A stretch of DNA of 64,000 bases from Trichormus sp. NMC-1 (lineage in GTDB: Bacteria > Cyanobacteriota > Cyanobacteriia > Cyanobacteriales > Nostocaceae): the NCBI RefSeq assembly GCF_001858025.1, contig NZ_LZQD01000003.1, forward strand, positions 38,260 to 102,259, given 5' to 3'. Position 1 is the first letter of the stretch, and each line of letters begins with the position of its first letter. Under the pieces are notes generated by a model, which had not been told where the DNA came from, did no database searches, and saw only the letters and a list, made by a program, of their open reading frames with translations. The position numbers and the translations under genes are program-made. This document shows, piece after piece, positions 43,525-52,751 of the stretch.

Positions 43525-44208
43525 TTAAAATATTGATTCAAAAAGCATCGTAGCTAATTCTTCCATTTCTTCTTCTGTTAGAATATCTTTTGGTCTTGCT
43601 CCAGGATTTTCTCTTAATTTCAGAAGAATCTGTTCACGAATTGATAAAAATTCACGAATTTCTTTTTTCTCTTCTTCTTTAATTTGCTCCCTTTCAAGCC
43701 TTTTTAATTGTTCTTCTTGTTGATGAATTAGTTTTTTTTCATATTCTTTTAATAATTCTTCTGATGTCTTTTTTTCAATCTCTTCTTTAATTTTATTTGG
43801 AATTTTTTGATTTGGTTTTTTATATCTGGGTTTATGAGATTGCTGAAATTTCGGTAGTCTAATTCCTACCATTGCTAGACTCATACCAAAAATTGCAAAA
43901 CATAACCAAAAACCCATAACAAGATAAGTTATAATGGGAAATAACCACCAGTACCAACCTGGATGTTTATCATTACGTCCGCGAAGAGAATCTAATCCTA
44001 AACCAACTAAACCAAAGATACAAACTACTATTGGAACTGCAATTAATACTTGAACATCAAAAGATGATCCTGAACTTAAAGCTATGATAGCTACAATTAC
44101 ATCTATAACCAACCCCAAACTGATCCAGCTATAAAGAACTCTGACATTAAACCTAAAGTTCTCAGTGATTGGACCTGGAGTAACAAAAGTGAGAATCTTC
44201 TCAAGCAT
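43525..44208 (-). CDS. Unknown membrane protein with a long charged coiled coil
   Basis: This 227-residue protein has three hydrophobic segments (about 25-45, 52-72 and 88-116), then a cytoplasmic-type helix rich in Glu and Lys (about 138-200: EEIEKKTSEELLKEYEKKL, LKRLEREQIKEEEKKE) and a C-terminal acidic stretch. No family was recognised. It heads the minus-strand unit and is divergent from the STAND NTPase gene across a 241-bp AT-rich gap. Confidence 0.6.
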   Translation of the reverse strand: MLEKILTFVTPGPITENFRFNVRVLYSWISLGLVIDVIVAIIALSSGSSFDVQVLIAVPIVVCIFGLVGLGLDSLRGRNDKHPGWYWWLFPIITYLVMGFWLCFAIFGMSLAMVGIRLPKFQQSHKPRYKKPNQKIPNKIKEEIEKKTSEELLKEYEKKLIHQQEEQLKRLEREQIKEEEKKEIREFLSIREQILLKLRENPGARPKDILTEEEMEELATMLFESIF

Positions 44209-44449
44209 AATTAATTATTTTACCCTTAAAATTTATTTGCTTGCGAATTAATCAGCTATAGTCGGCAATTTTTGATTTGTCTTGTTTGATGTTAAGCAGT
44301 CTAAATCATCTTGTTTGAACCATTACAGATAAAAATCCTTTATTTCCTACCCAATTTTGTAAAAAAATATTAATCTAAACCCTCAAAACCCCTTGATTTT
44401 CTAACCCCAGACTAGGCTAAAATAGCTACAAGCGTTACTACACCTAGTT

Positions 44450-45829
44450 ATGATAACTGTTACAGAAGTGTTACAAGTAGTGGATGAGCTAGTCTTTAAA
44501 CACACGGGAAACCACCTAACTGACTTACAACGAAGTGCTGTTCACGGCATTTGGCAAGGTAAAATTTATAGTGAAATTGCTGATGAATTTGGTTATGAAA
44601 GCGAAAATCATGTTGGAAATGTAAGTCGTGAATTATATAAAATCTTGTCTAAAGAATTAGGTGAAGATGTAACTAAATCTAATTTTTGTTGGTCTATAGA
44701 AAGAATAGGTAATTCATTTAATCCACAGCTTATTGGAATAGGAATAAAAAATCATGTTAATTGGTGTCCTAACAATAAAGATACTCAAAAAACAGAAGTT
44801 AATAAAGAAGATAAAATTAAACAAATAACAACCTATATAAACCTCAAACAATCCCCAAAAATCACCCATTTATACGGACGCACCAACGAACTAGCAACCC
44901 TATCAAAATGGATAGAAAACCCCAGAACTCGCTTAATATCCATCTTAGGAATTGCAGGTATTGGTAAAACCTCCCTTGTTAGACACTTCATTGATACTCA
45001 CACCATAACCTTTGATGCAGTTATCTGGAAAAATATTAAACTATCTAACTCCTTAAACTCTATCCTTACAGAAATTATCACCGAATTAAATGTAAATAAC
45101 GAAGATATAAATACCAATAACTTATTAAAACAATCCTTAGAATTGTTCAATCAGAAACGCTGCTTAATTATTCTCGATAACCTAGAAGAAATATTTACAC
45201 TTCAACAATATGCAGGAAAATATAAACCTGAATATCAAGATTATCAAACATTCCTGCAAATGATTACAGAAATTGAACATCAAAGTTCTATTATTTTAAT
45301 TAGTCAGGAAAAATGCCAAGAAATGATATCTTTAGACGATGAACTTTATCCTAGTCATTGTTTAGAATTATCAGGATTAGGTAATGCAGCTACAGAAATA
45401 TTAAAAAACCAAGGATTGAAAAATCAGGAAGCTTGGTTAGACTTAATTAACTTATATGAAAGTCATCCTCGATACTTACAATATATTAGCACTTTAATCA
45501 AAGATGTATTTCAGGGTGAAGTTTCTGAATTCCTCCAAGAACAATGTTTGATATTAACCGAAGATATTAAAACCCAACTTGATTTAACTTGGATGAAACT
45601 AACAGAGGTGGAAAAACAGATTTTATTAAAAATAAGTCAAAATCCTCAATCTGTATCTAGACATGATATCAAAAACTCCTTATCATTATCATCAACGGAT
45701 ATAATTAATGGGTTACAATCATTAACTAGAAGATATTTATTAACCAAACTAGAAAGTAATGAAAAATCATTTCATATTTCATCCGCATTCAAAGAATATT
45801 TAAAACAGCTTGATGATAGTAATAATTAA
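44450..45829 (+). CDS. STAND-type NTPase with cyanobacterial N-terminal HTH-like domain
   Basis: This 459-residue protein starts with the module seen at the front of many cyanobacterial NB-ARC/WD40 proteins: VTEVLQVVDELVFKHTGNHLTDLQ, IWQGKIYSEIADEFGYE and VSRELYKILSKELGEDV (residues 3-75). A linker is followed by LYGRTNELATL (141-151), Walker A GIAGIGKTSLV (167-177) and Walker B CLIILDNLEEIF (about 246-257), then a winged-helix-like region. No WD40, TPR or other sensor repeats follow, so it is short for a STAND protein. An Rpn-type nuclease gene starts 21 bp later. Confidence 0.8.
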   Translation: MITVTEVLQVVDELVFKHTGNHLTDLQRSAVHGIWQGKIYSEIADEFGYESENHVGNVSRELYKILSKELGEDVTKSNFCWSIERIGNSFNPQLIGIGIKNHVNWCPNNKDTQKTEVNKEDKIKQITTYINLKQSPKITHLYGRTNELATLSKWIENPRTRLISILGIAGIGKTSLVRHFIDTHTITFDAVIWKNIKLSNSLNSILTEIITELNVNNEDINTNNLLKQSLELFNQKRCLIILDNLEEIFTLQQYAGKYKPEYQDYQTFLQMITEIEHQSSIILISQEKCQEMISLDDELYPSHCLELSGLGNAATEILKNQGLKNQEAWLDLINLYESHPRYLQYISTLIKDVFQGEVSEFLQEQCLILTEDIKTQLDLTWMKLTEVEKQILLKISQNPQSVSRHDIKNSLSLSSTDIINGLQSLTRRYLLTKLESNEKSFHISSAFKEYLKQLDDSNN

Positions 45830-45850
45830 AGAGTAAACAGGGTATAAATT

Positions 45851-46702
45851 GTGAGTTTTGATAATGTTTGTAAAATCCTAGCCGAAAAATATCCTCTTGA
45901 TTTTGCCAACTGGTTATTACCTGAAGCAGTCGAAAAAATCAAAGTCTTAAAAACAGAACTCAGTATAGAACCAATTCGCGCAGATTCTGTTATATTGCTG
46001 CAAACGAAAAACCGAATCCTACATCTAGAATTTCAAACCAACACCAAATCAGAAACTCCCATTCCCTTAAGAATGTTGGATTATTTTGTCAGATTAGTTA
46101 GACAATATAATCTACCTGTTACCCAAGTGGTGATTTTCTTACAAGAAACAAGTAATGAAATCGCATTTACCGAAGCTTATATTGATGAAATGACAAATCA
46201 TCGCTATCGAGTCATCCGAATGTGGGAACAAGATTCAGATTTCTTTCTCAATAACCCAGCATTACTTCCATTAGCGCCATTAACAAGAACAAATTCCGCA
46301 CCAGAGTTATTATCCCAAGTAGCCACAGAAATTGCTAAAATTACAGATGTACCAGCCAGACAGAATACTGCTGCTTACACAGAGATTTTAGCAGGTTTAC
46401 GATTCGAGAAAAATCTAATTCGTCAATTATTGAGCGAGGATATTATGCAAGAATCTGTAATTTATCAGGATATTTTGCAAAAGGGTGAACAGAAAGGAGA
46501 AAAGATAGGAGAACGAAAAGAAGCTTTCCGTTTCTTGAATCGTCAGTTAAATCGCCGTTTTGGTGAAATAGATTCATTCATAGTTGAAAGGATTCGCTTA
46601 TTATCTACCGAACAATTAGAAGCACTAGGAGAAGAATTTTTAGACTTTTCAGAAGTATCTGATTTAGTTACTTGGTTAGATTCACAAATTCCCAGAAGTT
46701 GA
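45851..46702 (+). CDS. Rpn/PD-(D/E)XK nuclease-family protein with DUF4351
   Basis: This 283-residue protein carries the Rpn nuclease core: RADSVILLQ (D45) and ILHLEFQT (E60, Q62), followed by PLRMLDYFVRLV and VTQVVIFLQ. The C-terminal region (about 225-280) with FLNRQLNRRFGEI and LSTEQLEALGEEFLDF is DUF4351. Rpn proteins cut DNA and promote recombination; cyanobacteria carry many copies. The start is GTG at 45851. It lies 21 bp after the STAND NTPase, so the two are likely co-transcribed. A strong palindrome follows. Confidence 0.83.
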   Translation: MSFDNVCKILAEKYPLDFANWLLPEAVEKIKVLKTELSIEPIRADSVILLQTKNRILHLEFQTNTKSETPIPLRMLDYFVRLVRQYNLPVTQVVIFLQETSNEIAFTEAYIDEMTNHRYRVIRMWEQDSDFFLNNPALLPLAPLTRTNSAPELLSQVATEIAKITDVPARQNTAAYTEILAGLRFEKNLIRQLLSEDIMQESVIYQDILQKGEQKGEKIGERKEAFRFLNRQLNRRFGEIDSFIVERIRLLSTEQLEALGEEFLDFSEVSDLVTWLDSQIPRS

Positions 46703-46716
46703 TAATATTTTTCCAG

Positions 46717-46744
46717 ATTCCCGATTTTTGCAAAAATCGGGAAT
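46717..46744 (+). terminator. 28-bp perfect palindrome after the Rpn gene
   Basis: ATTCCCGATTTTTG joined directly to CAAAAATCGGGAAT gives 14-bp arms with TATTTAAGTTTT after it. It lies 14 bases after the stop and is the best terminator candidate for the STAND-Rpn unit. Confidence 0.65.
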
Positions 46745-46971
46745 ATTTAAGTTTTCATTCTAGACTGTGGTATTAGTAAAATTACCCAATAACTAATAGT
46801 GCCGACAAGACTGTCTTATGATACCTTATAAGCGTATATTAATAATAATACGTTTAGCAGCGGTGCTTGTTTCCAGAAAAAAGTCCATTTTCTTAATGCT
46901 TTTTTGGGAATTTTTAATTGTTAAGTATTGCAATCTGATAAAATTTGTAAGGTTTCTTTGAGCTAGGAGCA

Positions 46972-47997
46972 ATGGGATCGACTGGTGTAAGGATCGCAAT
47001 TGACGCAATGGGGGGAGATCATGCACCCGCTGAAATCGTCTCTGGCGCACTGCGAGCGCGGGAAGAATTGGGTGTAAAAATATTATTGGTGGGTGATCCA
47101 CAGCAAATTGAGGCTGCAATGCCGCCAAAAACAAATATGGCGGGTTTAGAGATTGTTCCTGCTGAGGAAACGATCGCTATGGATGAGGAACCGATCACCG
47201 CTGTTAGACGCAAACGTAAGGCTTCCATCAATGTAGCGATGGATTTAGTCAAAAACCAGCAAGCAGATGCAGTATTCTCTGCGGGTCACTCTGGGGCAGC
47301 AATGGCATCAGCGTTACTCCGCTTAGGGCGATTACCAGGAATTGATCGCCCCGCTATTGGGACAGTATTTCCCACAATCGTTGCAGGCAAACCAGTAATG
47401 ATACTTGATGTCGGCGCTAATGTAGACTGCCGTCCTAAGTTTTTAGAACAGTTTGCTGTCATGGGATCGATTTATAGTCAATATGTTTTGGGAACACCTG
47501 AACCCAAAATAGGTTTATTGAATATTGGCGAAGAAGATACTAAAGGTAATGAAGTAGCTCTCCGCGCCCACCAACTCTTAAGGGAAAATACCCAAATTAA
47601 TTTTACTGGCAATGCCGAAGGACGAGATGTCCTCTCTGGTGAATTTGATGTAATTGTTTGCGATGGCTTTGTGGGTAATATTTTATTAAAATTTGCCGAA
47701 GCCGTGGGCGGAGTAATTCTGCAAATTTTGCGGGAAGAACTACCCCAAGGTTTACATGGTCAAATTGGCACGGCAATTTTAAAACCCAACCTCAAGCGCG
47801 TTAAACAGCGCATGGATCACGCCGAACATGGAGGTGCATTACTTTTAGGCGTAGACGGAATTTGTTTTATCGGTCATGGTAGTTCCCAAGCGCCGTCAAT
47901 TTTTAGTGCGATTCGCATGGCCAAAGAAGCTGTAGACAATCAGGTACTGCAAAGACTTCAGTCCCAATATCAAATCCTACAGAGTGAAAGCGATTAG
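46972..47997 (+). CDS. plsX: Phosphate acyltransferase PlsX
   Basis: PlsX converts acyl-ACP to acyl-phosphate for phospholipid synthesis. The 341-residue protein shows RIAIDAMGGDHAPAEIVSGAL at the start, SAGHSGAAMASALLRLGRLPGIDRPAIG in the middle and DGFVGNILLKFAE near the end, all standard. A purine-rich stretch (GAGCTAGGAGCA) lies just before the ATG. It leads a lipid gene cluster with fabH and fabD, the usual arrangement in bacteria. Confidence 0.95.
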   Translation: MGSTGVRIAIDAMGGDHAPAEIVSGALRAREELGVKILLVGDPQQIEAAMPPKTNMAGLEIVPAEETIAMDEEPITAVRRKRKASINVAMDLVKNQQADAVFSAGHSGAAMASALLRLGRLPGIDRPAIGTVFPTIVAGKPVMILDVGANVDCRPKFLEQFAVMGSIYSQYVLGTPEPKIGLLNIGEEDTKGNEVALRAHQLLRENTQINFTGNAEGRDVLSGEFDVIVCDGFVGNILLKFAEAVGGVILQILREELPQGLHGQIGTAILKPNLKRVKQRMDHAEHGGALLLGVDGICFIGHGSSQAPSIFSAIRMAKEAVDNQVLQRLQSQYQILQSESD

Positions 47998-48384
47998 CCT
48001 TCTCTAGGAAACGCTACGCGAACAGCCATAGTCATTTGTCATTGGTCATTCAATTTTGGATTTGGGATTTTAGATTTAGGATGAACCATTGAAAAATTAA
48101 TTTCATTTTCAAAACAGGTTTTCTTTATTAATCTAAAATCTCCCCTCTAAAATCTAAAATTGGCACGGTCACTAGTACAACACGGCGTAAGTTAAGCAAC
48201 CATTAAAAATACCGAAAAAGCCTGTTTAATCTACTTTATTTAATTTTTAATTGTTAATTTTTAATTCCGCCCTGCGGTACTAGTCATTAGTATTAGTTAC
48301 TTATCTTGATAAAAACGACAACTGACACATGACAACTGACACATGACAACTGACAAAAATGCTGAAGCTTATAGGAGATTAAGA
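47998..48384. repeat. Repeat-rich plsX-fabH gap with a MITE (family B copy 1)
   Basis: The gap opens with a TCTCTAGGAAACGCTACGCG-type dispersed repeat. The MITE at 48171-48284 starts ACTAGTACAACACGGCGTAA and, on the other strand, ACTAGTACCGCAGGGCGGAA. The same ends occur at 54338-54457. Then come TGACACATGACAAC tandem repeats that run into the apparent upstream extension of fabH. Confidence 0.8.
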
Positions 48385-49380
48385 GTGCCAATATTCAACG
48401 GTGTAGCAATTACAGGCAGTGGGTCGGCAGTACCAACAACTACCCTAGATAATGAATTACTAACTCAACTGGTAGAAACATCAGATGAGTGGATTACCAC
48501 AAGAACAGGAATTAGTCAACGGCGGTTAGCATTGCCACCTGAGTCATTAACTTCACTTGCTACTACTGCTAGTCAGCAGGCTATTGCCGCCGCAGGAATT
48601 AATCCAGAGGATATTGATTTAATTTTGCTGGCAACTTCTACCCCAGACGATTTATTTGGTAATGCTTGCCGCATTCAAGCTGAATTAGGCGCTGTCAAAG
48701 CAGTCGCTTTTGACTTAACAGCAGCTTGTTCAGGCTTTGTATTTGGACTAGTCACAGCAGCCCAATACATTAGAACAGGTGTTTATCAAAATGTACTGTT
48801 GATAGGGGGAGATATCCTCTCTCGTTGGGTAGATTGGCAAGATCGGCGCACTTGTGTATTGTTCGGCGATGGTGCAGGGGCAGTAGTTTTGCAGGCCAAT
48901 AAGAGCGATCGCTTATTAGGATTTTCTCTTAAAAGTGACGGTACTCAAAATCATTATCTCAACCTCGGTTATGACGGTTCTGCCCAAGAACTTAGTCCAG
49001 GTATAAATGTAACCAAGGGAACTTACCAACCTATCAGCATGAACGGCAAAGAAGTTTATCGCTTTGCTGTCCAAAAAGTCCCAGAAGTTATAGACAAAGC
49101 CTTATTTGCAGCTGATCTCACCGTTGACCACATAGATTGGCTCGTATTACATCAAGCAAATCAGCGGATACTGAACTCTGTCGCTGATCGCTTAAATATT
49201 CCAGAACATAAAGTAATCAGTAACGTTGCCAAATACGGCAACACCTCTGCCGCTTCTATTCCTATAGCTTTAGATGAAGCAGTGCGAGCAGGAAAAATTA
49301 AAACCAATGATATCATTGCTACCTCCGGCTTTGGAGCAGGTCTAACCTGGGGTGCAGCAATTTTTCAATGGGGAAGGTAA
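48385..49380 (+). CDS. fabH: 3-oxoacyl-ACP synthase III
   Basis: FabH condenses acetyl-CoA with malonyl-ACP to start fatty acid synthesis. The catalytic Cys lies in FDLTAACSGFVFG, the His in VLHQANQRIL and the Asn in KYGNTSAAS, all in order. The frame is open to an ATG at 48343, but those 14 codons come from the tandem repeat. GTG at 48385 (VPIFNGVAITGSG) lies 7 bases after AGGAG and matches the usual start, so I chose it. It is 331 residues. Confidence 0.94.
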   Translation: MPIFNGVAITGSGSAVPTTTLDNELLTQLVETSDEWITTRTGISQRRLALPPESLTSLATTASQQAIAAAGINPEDIDLILLATSTPDDLFGNACRIQAELGAVKAVAFDLTAACSGFVFGLVTAAQYIRTGVYQNVLLIGGDILSRWVDWQDRRTCVLFGDGAGAVVLQANKSDRLLGFSLKSDGTQNHYLNLGYDGSAQELSPGINVTKGTYQPISMNGKEVYRFAVQKVPEVIDKALFAADLTVDHIDWLVLHQANQRILNSVADRLNIPEHKVISNVAKYGNTSAASIPIALDEAVRAGKIKTNDIIATSGFGAGLTWGAAIFQWGR

Positions 49381-49457
49381 AGAGGCAGGGGAGGGAATTT
49401 CTTGCCCAATGACCAATTACCTTTTCCCCAATGACCAATGACTAATAACTAATGACA

Positions 49458-50339
49458 ATGACTAAAACTGCATGGGTGTTTCCCGGACAAGGTTCGCAAA
49501 CCTTAGGCATGGGAATGGATCTACTAGAAATACCATCTGCTCAAGAAAAATTTGCCCAAGCTGAGGCAATTTTAGGCTGGTCTGTCGTCGATATCTGTAA
49601 ACACGACGAAGAAAAATTAGCACGCACACTCTATACTCAACCGATTCTTTACGTAGTAGAAAGCATTATCGCTGATATTCTCCGAGAACGGGGGCAGCAA
49701 CCAGATTTAGTTGCTGGTCATAGTTTAGGAGAATACATAGCCCTTTATATTGCTGGCGTTTTTGATTGGTCTACGGGCTTACACTTAGTTAAACGTCGGG
49801 CGGAAATCATGGATAGTTCCGCAGGAGGGATGATGGCCGCACTGATGAACTTTGACCGCGAACAATTAGAAAAAGTCATTAGCGATACACCTAATGTAGT
49901 CCTAGCAAATGATAACAGTCCGGCTCAAGTCGTCATTTCTGGGACTCCAGATGGTGTACAGGCTGTAATGTCGCAAGTCAAAGCCAAGCGTGCTATCCCC
50001 TTAAAAGTTTCAGGAGCATTTCACTCACATTTAATGACAGCTGCTGCCACTGAATTCCAAGAAATTCTGGACTCAGTGATTTTTCAGTCAGCAATTTTTC
50101 CCGTTTTATCTAATGTAGACCCAGTTCCAGAAACTGATGCGGAAATTTTAAAACAGCGGCTTTCTCAACAAATGACAGGTTCAGTTCGCTGGCGAGAAAT
50201 TTCTCTGCAATTACCAGAAAATGGAATTGAGCGAGTTGTAGAAATTGGTCCTGGTAATGTTTTAACAGGTTTGATAAAACGTACTGCTGCTGGCTTAATT
50301 TTAGAAAACATTCGTAATGCTGCTGAGTTACCTGTTTAG
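49458..50339 (+). CDS. fabD: Malonyl-CoA:ACP transacylase
   Basis: FabD loads malonyl groups onto ACP. Family marks are WVFPGQGSQTLGMG at the start, the active-site Ser in VAGHSLGEY and the His in SGAFHSHLM. The start region lies inside a CAATGACTAA-type tandem repeat (about 49405-49460) with three nearby ATGs and no clear ribosome binding site. I chose ATG at 49458 (MTKTAWVF); 49452 is the alternative. It follows fabH by 77 bp. Confidence 0.93.
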   Translation: MTKTAWVFPGQGSQTLGMGMDLLEIPSAQEKFAQAEAILGWSVVDICKHDEEKLARTLYTQPILYVVESIIADILRERGQQPDLVAGHSLGEYIALYIAGVFDWSTGLHLVKRRAEIMDSSAGGMMAALMNFDREQLEKVISDTPNVVLANDNSPAQVVISGTPDGVQAVMSQVKAKRAIPLKVSGAFHSHLMTAAATEFQEILDSVIFQSAIFPVLSNVDPVPETDAEILKQRLSQQMTGSVRWREISLQLPENGIERVVEIGPGNVLTGLIKRTAAGLILENIRNAAELPV

Positions 50340-50399
50340 GGTAAATTCATTCACAATTAAATTAGGGTCAACAGAAACAATTTCTAGGAGATGATGGAT

Positions 50400-50774
50400 A
50401 TGACAACCGTATCCAATGAACAATCAGGTATCATTCGGACAGAAAGAGGACTGATGATAACCGGAACTCGTATTACCTTGTACGATGTGATGGACTATTT
50501 AAAAGCCCAATATCCATCCAAGTTGATTCGTGAAAAGCTCGGACTCAATGATGAGCAAGTTAACTTGGCTTTAGCTTACATAGATGCTCATTCTGCGGAA
50601 ATAGAAACTGAGTATCAAGAATTTCTCCAAACAGCAGAGGAAATTCGACAGTATTGGCAAGAACAAAACCGCGAACGATTTGCCAAAATAGCAGCTATGC
50701 CTACTAAAATTGGTCAGGAAGCTCTGCGTGCGAAACTGCAATCGTGGAAAGAGCGCATTACATCCCAATCATGA
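50400..50774 (+). CDS. DUF433 antitoxin, second pair
   Basis: This 124-residue protein starts MTTVSNEQSGIIRTERGLMITGTRITLYDVMDYL and continues with SKLIREKLGLNDEQVNLALAYIDAH, the DUF433 helix-turn-helix. A long charged helix follows (about 75-120). Three ATGs occur (50391, 50394, 50400); AGGAG at 50386-50390 best fits the last. Its stop overlaps the start of the next gene (ATGA), showing translational coupling with the toxin-like partner. Confidence 0.8.
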   Translation: MTTVSNEQSGIIRTERGLMITGTRITLYDVMDYLKAQYPSKLIREKLGLNDEQVNLALAYIDAHSAEIETEYQEFLQTAEEIRQYWQEQNRERFAKIAAMPTKIGQEALRAKLQSWKERITSQS

Positions 50775-51163
50775 ATTTCCTAATTGACTATAATTTGACA
50801 GGGAACGCGGTTTTATTCTGGGGAACACTTGCAGCAGAAGGTTGGGTTGATCTCTTGTCAATTCGCTTTTTCACTTTCAAACAAATTGGATTAGCAACAG
50901 ATAGTAGTGACCGAATTGTGTGGCAATTTGCTCAAGCAAACCAAATGATTCTGATTACAGCTAATCGCAATATGAAAGGATCTGATTCCCTAGAGCAAAT
51001 GATTCGTGAGGAAAATATAGCAACTTCACTACCAATTCTCACTATTGGAAATCCTGATCGATTCGATGAGCGTGGTTATAGAGAAAGATGTGCTGCTCGT
51101 CTAGTAGATATTTTATTAGATATTGAAAACTATATGGGAGCAGGTAGAATCTTTATTCCTTGA
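50771..51163 (+). CDS. DUF5615/PIN-like toxin, second pair
   Basis: This 130-residue protein opens MNFLIDYNLTGNAVLFWGTL (acidic D6) and has SSDRIVWQFAQANQMILITANRNMKGSDSLE, the PIN-like order, although the second acidic cluster is TANRNMKG rather than TFDDDF. It ends with VDILLDIENYMGAGRIFIP. It is more diverged than the pair at 42435. The ATG is inside the ATGA overlap with the DUF433 gene. Confidence 0.72.
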   Translation: MNFLIDYNLTGNAVLFWGTLAAEGWVDLLSIRFFTFKQIGLATDSSDRIVWQFAQANQMILITANRNMKGSDSLEQMIREENIATSLPILTIGNPDRFDERGYRERCAARLVDILLDIENYMGAGRIFIP

Positions 51164-51363
51164 AGTTTTTGGTGTTGTGGACTAACGATTTCAATATCAT
51201 AAAAAAGTTCTGTTGCCTATTTTTTGTCTAAAGATTTACTTGATTAATTCCAGTAATTTGTGAAGAGTATCAGTAAGATAACGCCAAAAAAATCAACCTT
51301 AAACTTCCTGCAAATTTCTCCAAAATCAGCTTAATAACTATTCAAACAAAACTAGAAATATTC

Positions 51364-52482
51364 ATGAATACAGTTGAAAAAACAATTTGGATGACGCAAG
51401 CTGATTATGCTAAAAAGCTGCGTCCTTTACTGCCAGCAGAGGCATTTCTACCTGATACCAATAAAGTCTGGATTCTGTTAATTAATCTAGCAATTTTAGG
51501 GCTGGGTTGGGGAATTGCTAATCACCTTGATAAATGGAATTGGTATTTTCTCTGGCTTTATTTGCCACTAGCATTAGTGATGGGTAATAGTGTGATTGTT
51601 CTCCTTTTTAGTACCCATGATTTGCTCCACAGCCGCAGCATTAAAAATCCCCGGTTGAGACAAGTAATTAGTCTGCTGGGATTAACAATGTTATGGATGC
51701 CACCAACTTTGTGGAAGGCAGTACACAATCGAGAACATCACAATAAAACCAATTCCTTGCAAGATCCAGATCGCAATTATTTAGATAGCCAATCTAAAAC
51801 TTGGGGTAAATGGATTCAGAATGCTTTTGTGCCGTCAGCTGAGGTAAATCCTATTTTATTGACTATCGGTATGGGTCATGCTTGGGGAATTCACGCATTT
51901 CGTAATCTCACATCAGTTTTGTTGTTTAACAATGGTAAAGCGCAATATCCTGTGGTAGCTTTTACAGTTAGTGGTAAGGAACGACGTGCGATCGCTCTAG
52001 AATTATTAATTATGGTCGGAATCCATGCAAGCATCTTAACTTACCTAGAATTTCATCCCGTTAAACTTCTTCTGGGCTACTTTTTACCAATTTGGATAGG
52101 CTATGCAGGGCTGATATTTTATATCTATACCAATCATATGGTATGTAAAATGACAAGTGTAAATGATCCTCTGATTAATAGTCTCTCTATTCGAGTTCCT
52201 AAAATATTTGATGTTTTACATTTTAACTTTTCTTACCACACAGAACATCACATTTTTCCTGGCATAAATTCAGATTACGCGCCAATGGTGCAAGAATTAC
52301 TACAAACACATTACCCTGAACGTTTCAATTTGTTAAATGCTGGCCAAGCATGGCAATTGATGCTGCAAACCCCTCGTCATTACAAAGATGACAACACTTT
52401 CACAGACTGGTCTGGAAACAAGTCCGTGGAATGTCCAATTCTATGCACAAATCATCTCACTGATGATAGTAATCCTCAATAA
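51364..52482 (+). CDS. Membrane fatty acid desaturase-family protein
   Basis: This 372-residue di-iron membrane protein has three His boxes: HDLLH (85-89), HNREHH (121-126) and HTEHH (in FSYHTEHHIFPG, about 293-297), with helices at about 35-55, 60-83, 100-115 and 205-250. This is the FA_desaturase fold. It does not match DesA/B/C closely enough by eye to name, so it may act on fatty acids or another hydrophobic substrate. It lies in the lipid cluster after the second toxin-antitoxin pair. Confidence 0.85.
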   Translation: MNTVEKTIWMTQADYAKKLRPLLPAEAFLPDTNKVWILLINLAILGLGWGIANHLDKWNWYFLWLYLPLALVMGNSVIVLLFSTHDLLHSRSIKNPRLRQVISLLGLTMLWMPPTLWKAVHNREHHNKTNSLQDPDRNYLDSQSKTWGKWIQNAFVPSAEVNPILLTIGMGHAWGIHAFRNLTSVLLFNNGKAQYPVVAFTVSGKERRAIALELLIMVGIHASILTYLEFHPVKLLLGYFLPIWIGYAGLIFYIYTNHMVCKMTSVNDPLINSLSIRVPKIFDVLHFNFSYHTEHHIFPGINSDYAPMVQELLQTHYPERFNLLNAGQAWQLMLQTPRHYKDDNTFTDWSGNKSVECPILCTNHLTDDSNPQ

Positions 52483-52751
52483 ATATCTGGTGATAAATAA
52501 TGTGGAGACTTTCTCAGGAACTTCTCTACAAGAATTTTAGAAGATGCAAATTTAAATTTCATCCCTGTCTAATAATAGGTTTGGCTAACGAAAAAGTTTT
52601 GCCTAAAATCATAATTATGCAATTTACAGGCGTGACAGCTTAATATAAGTTTTTGCGAAATACCTGAAAAAGTTGACAGAAGACTGGTGTATGTGTCTAT
52701 ATTAAGGTAAAAATATTACCATAACCATCCTCACTGAAATAACTTTGGGTT

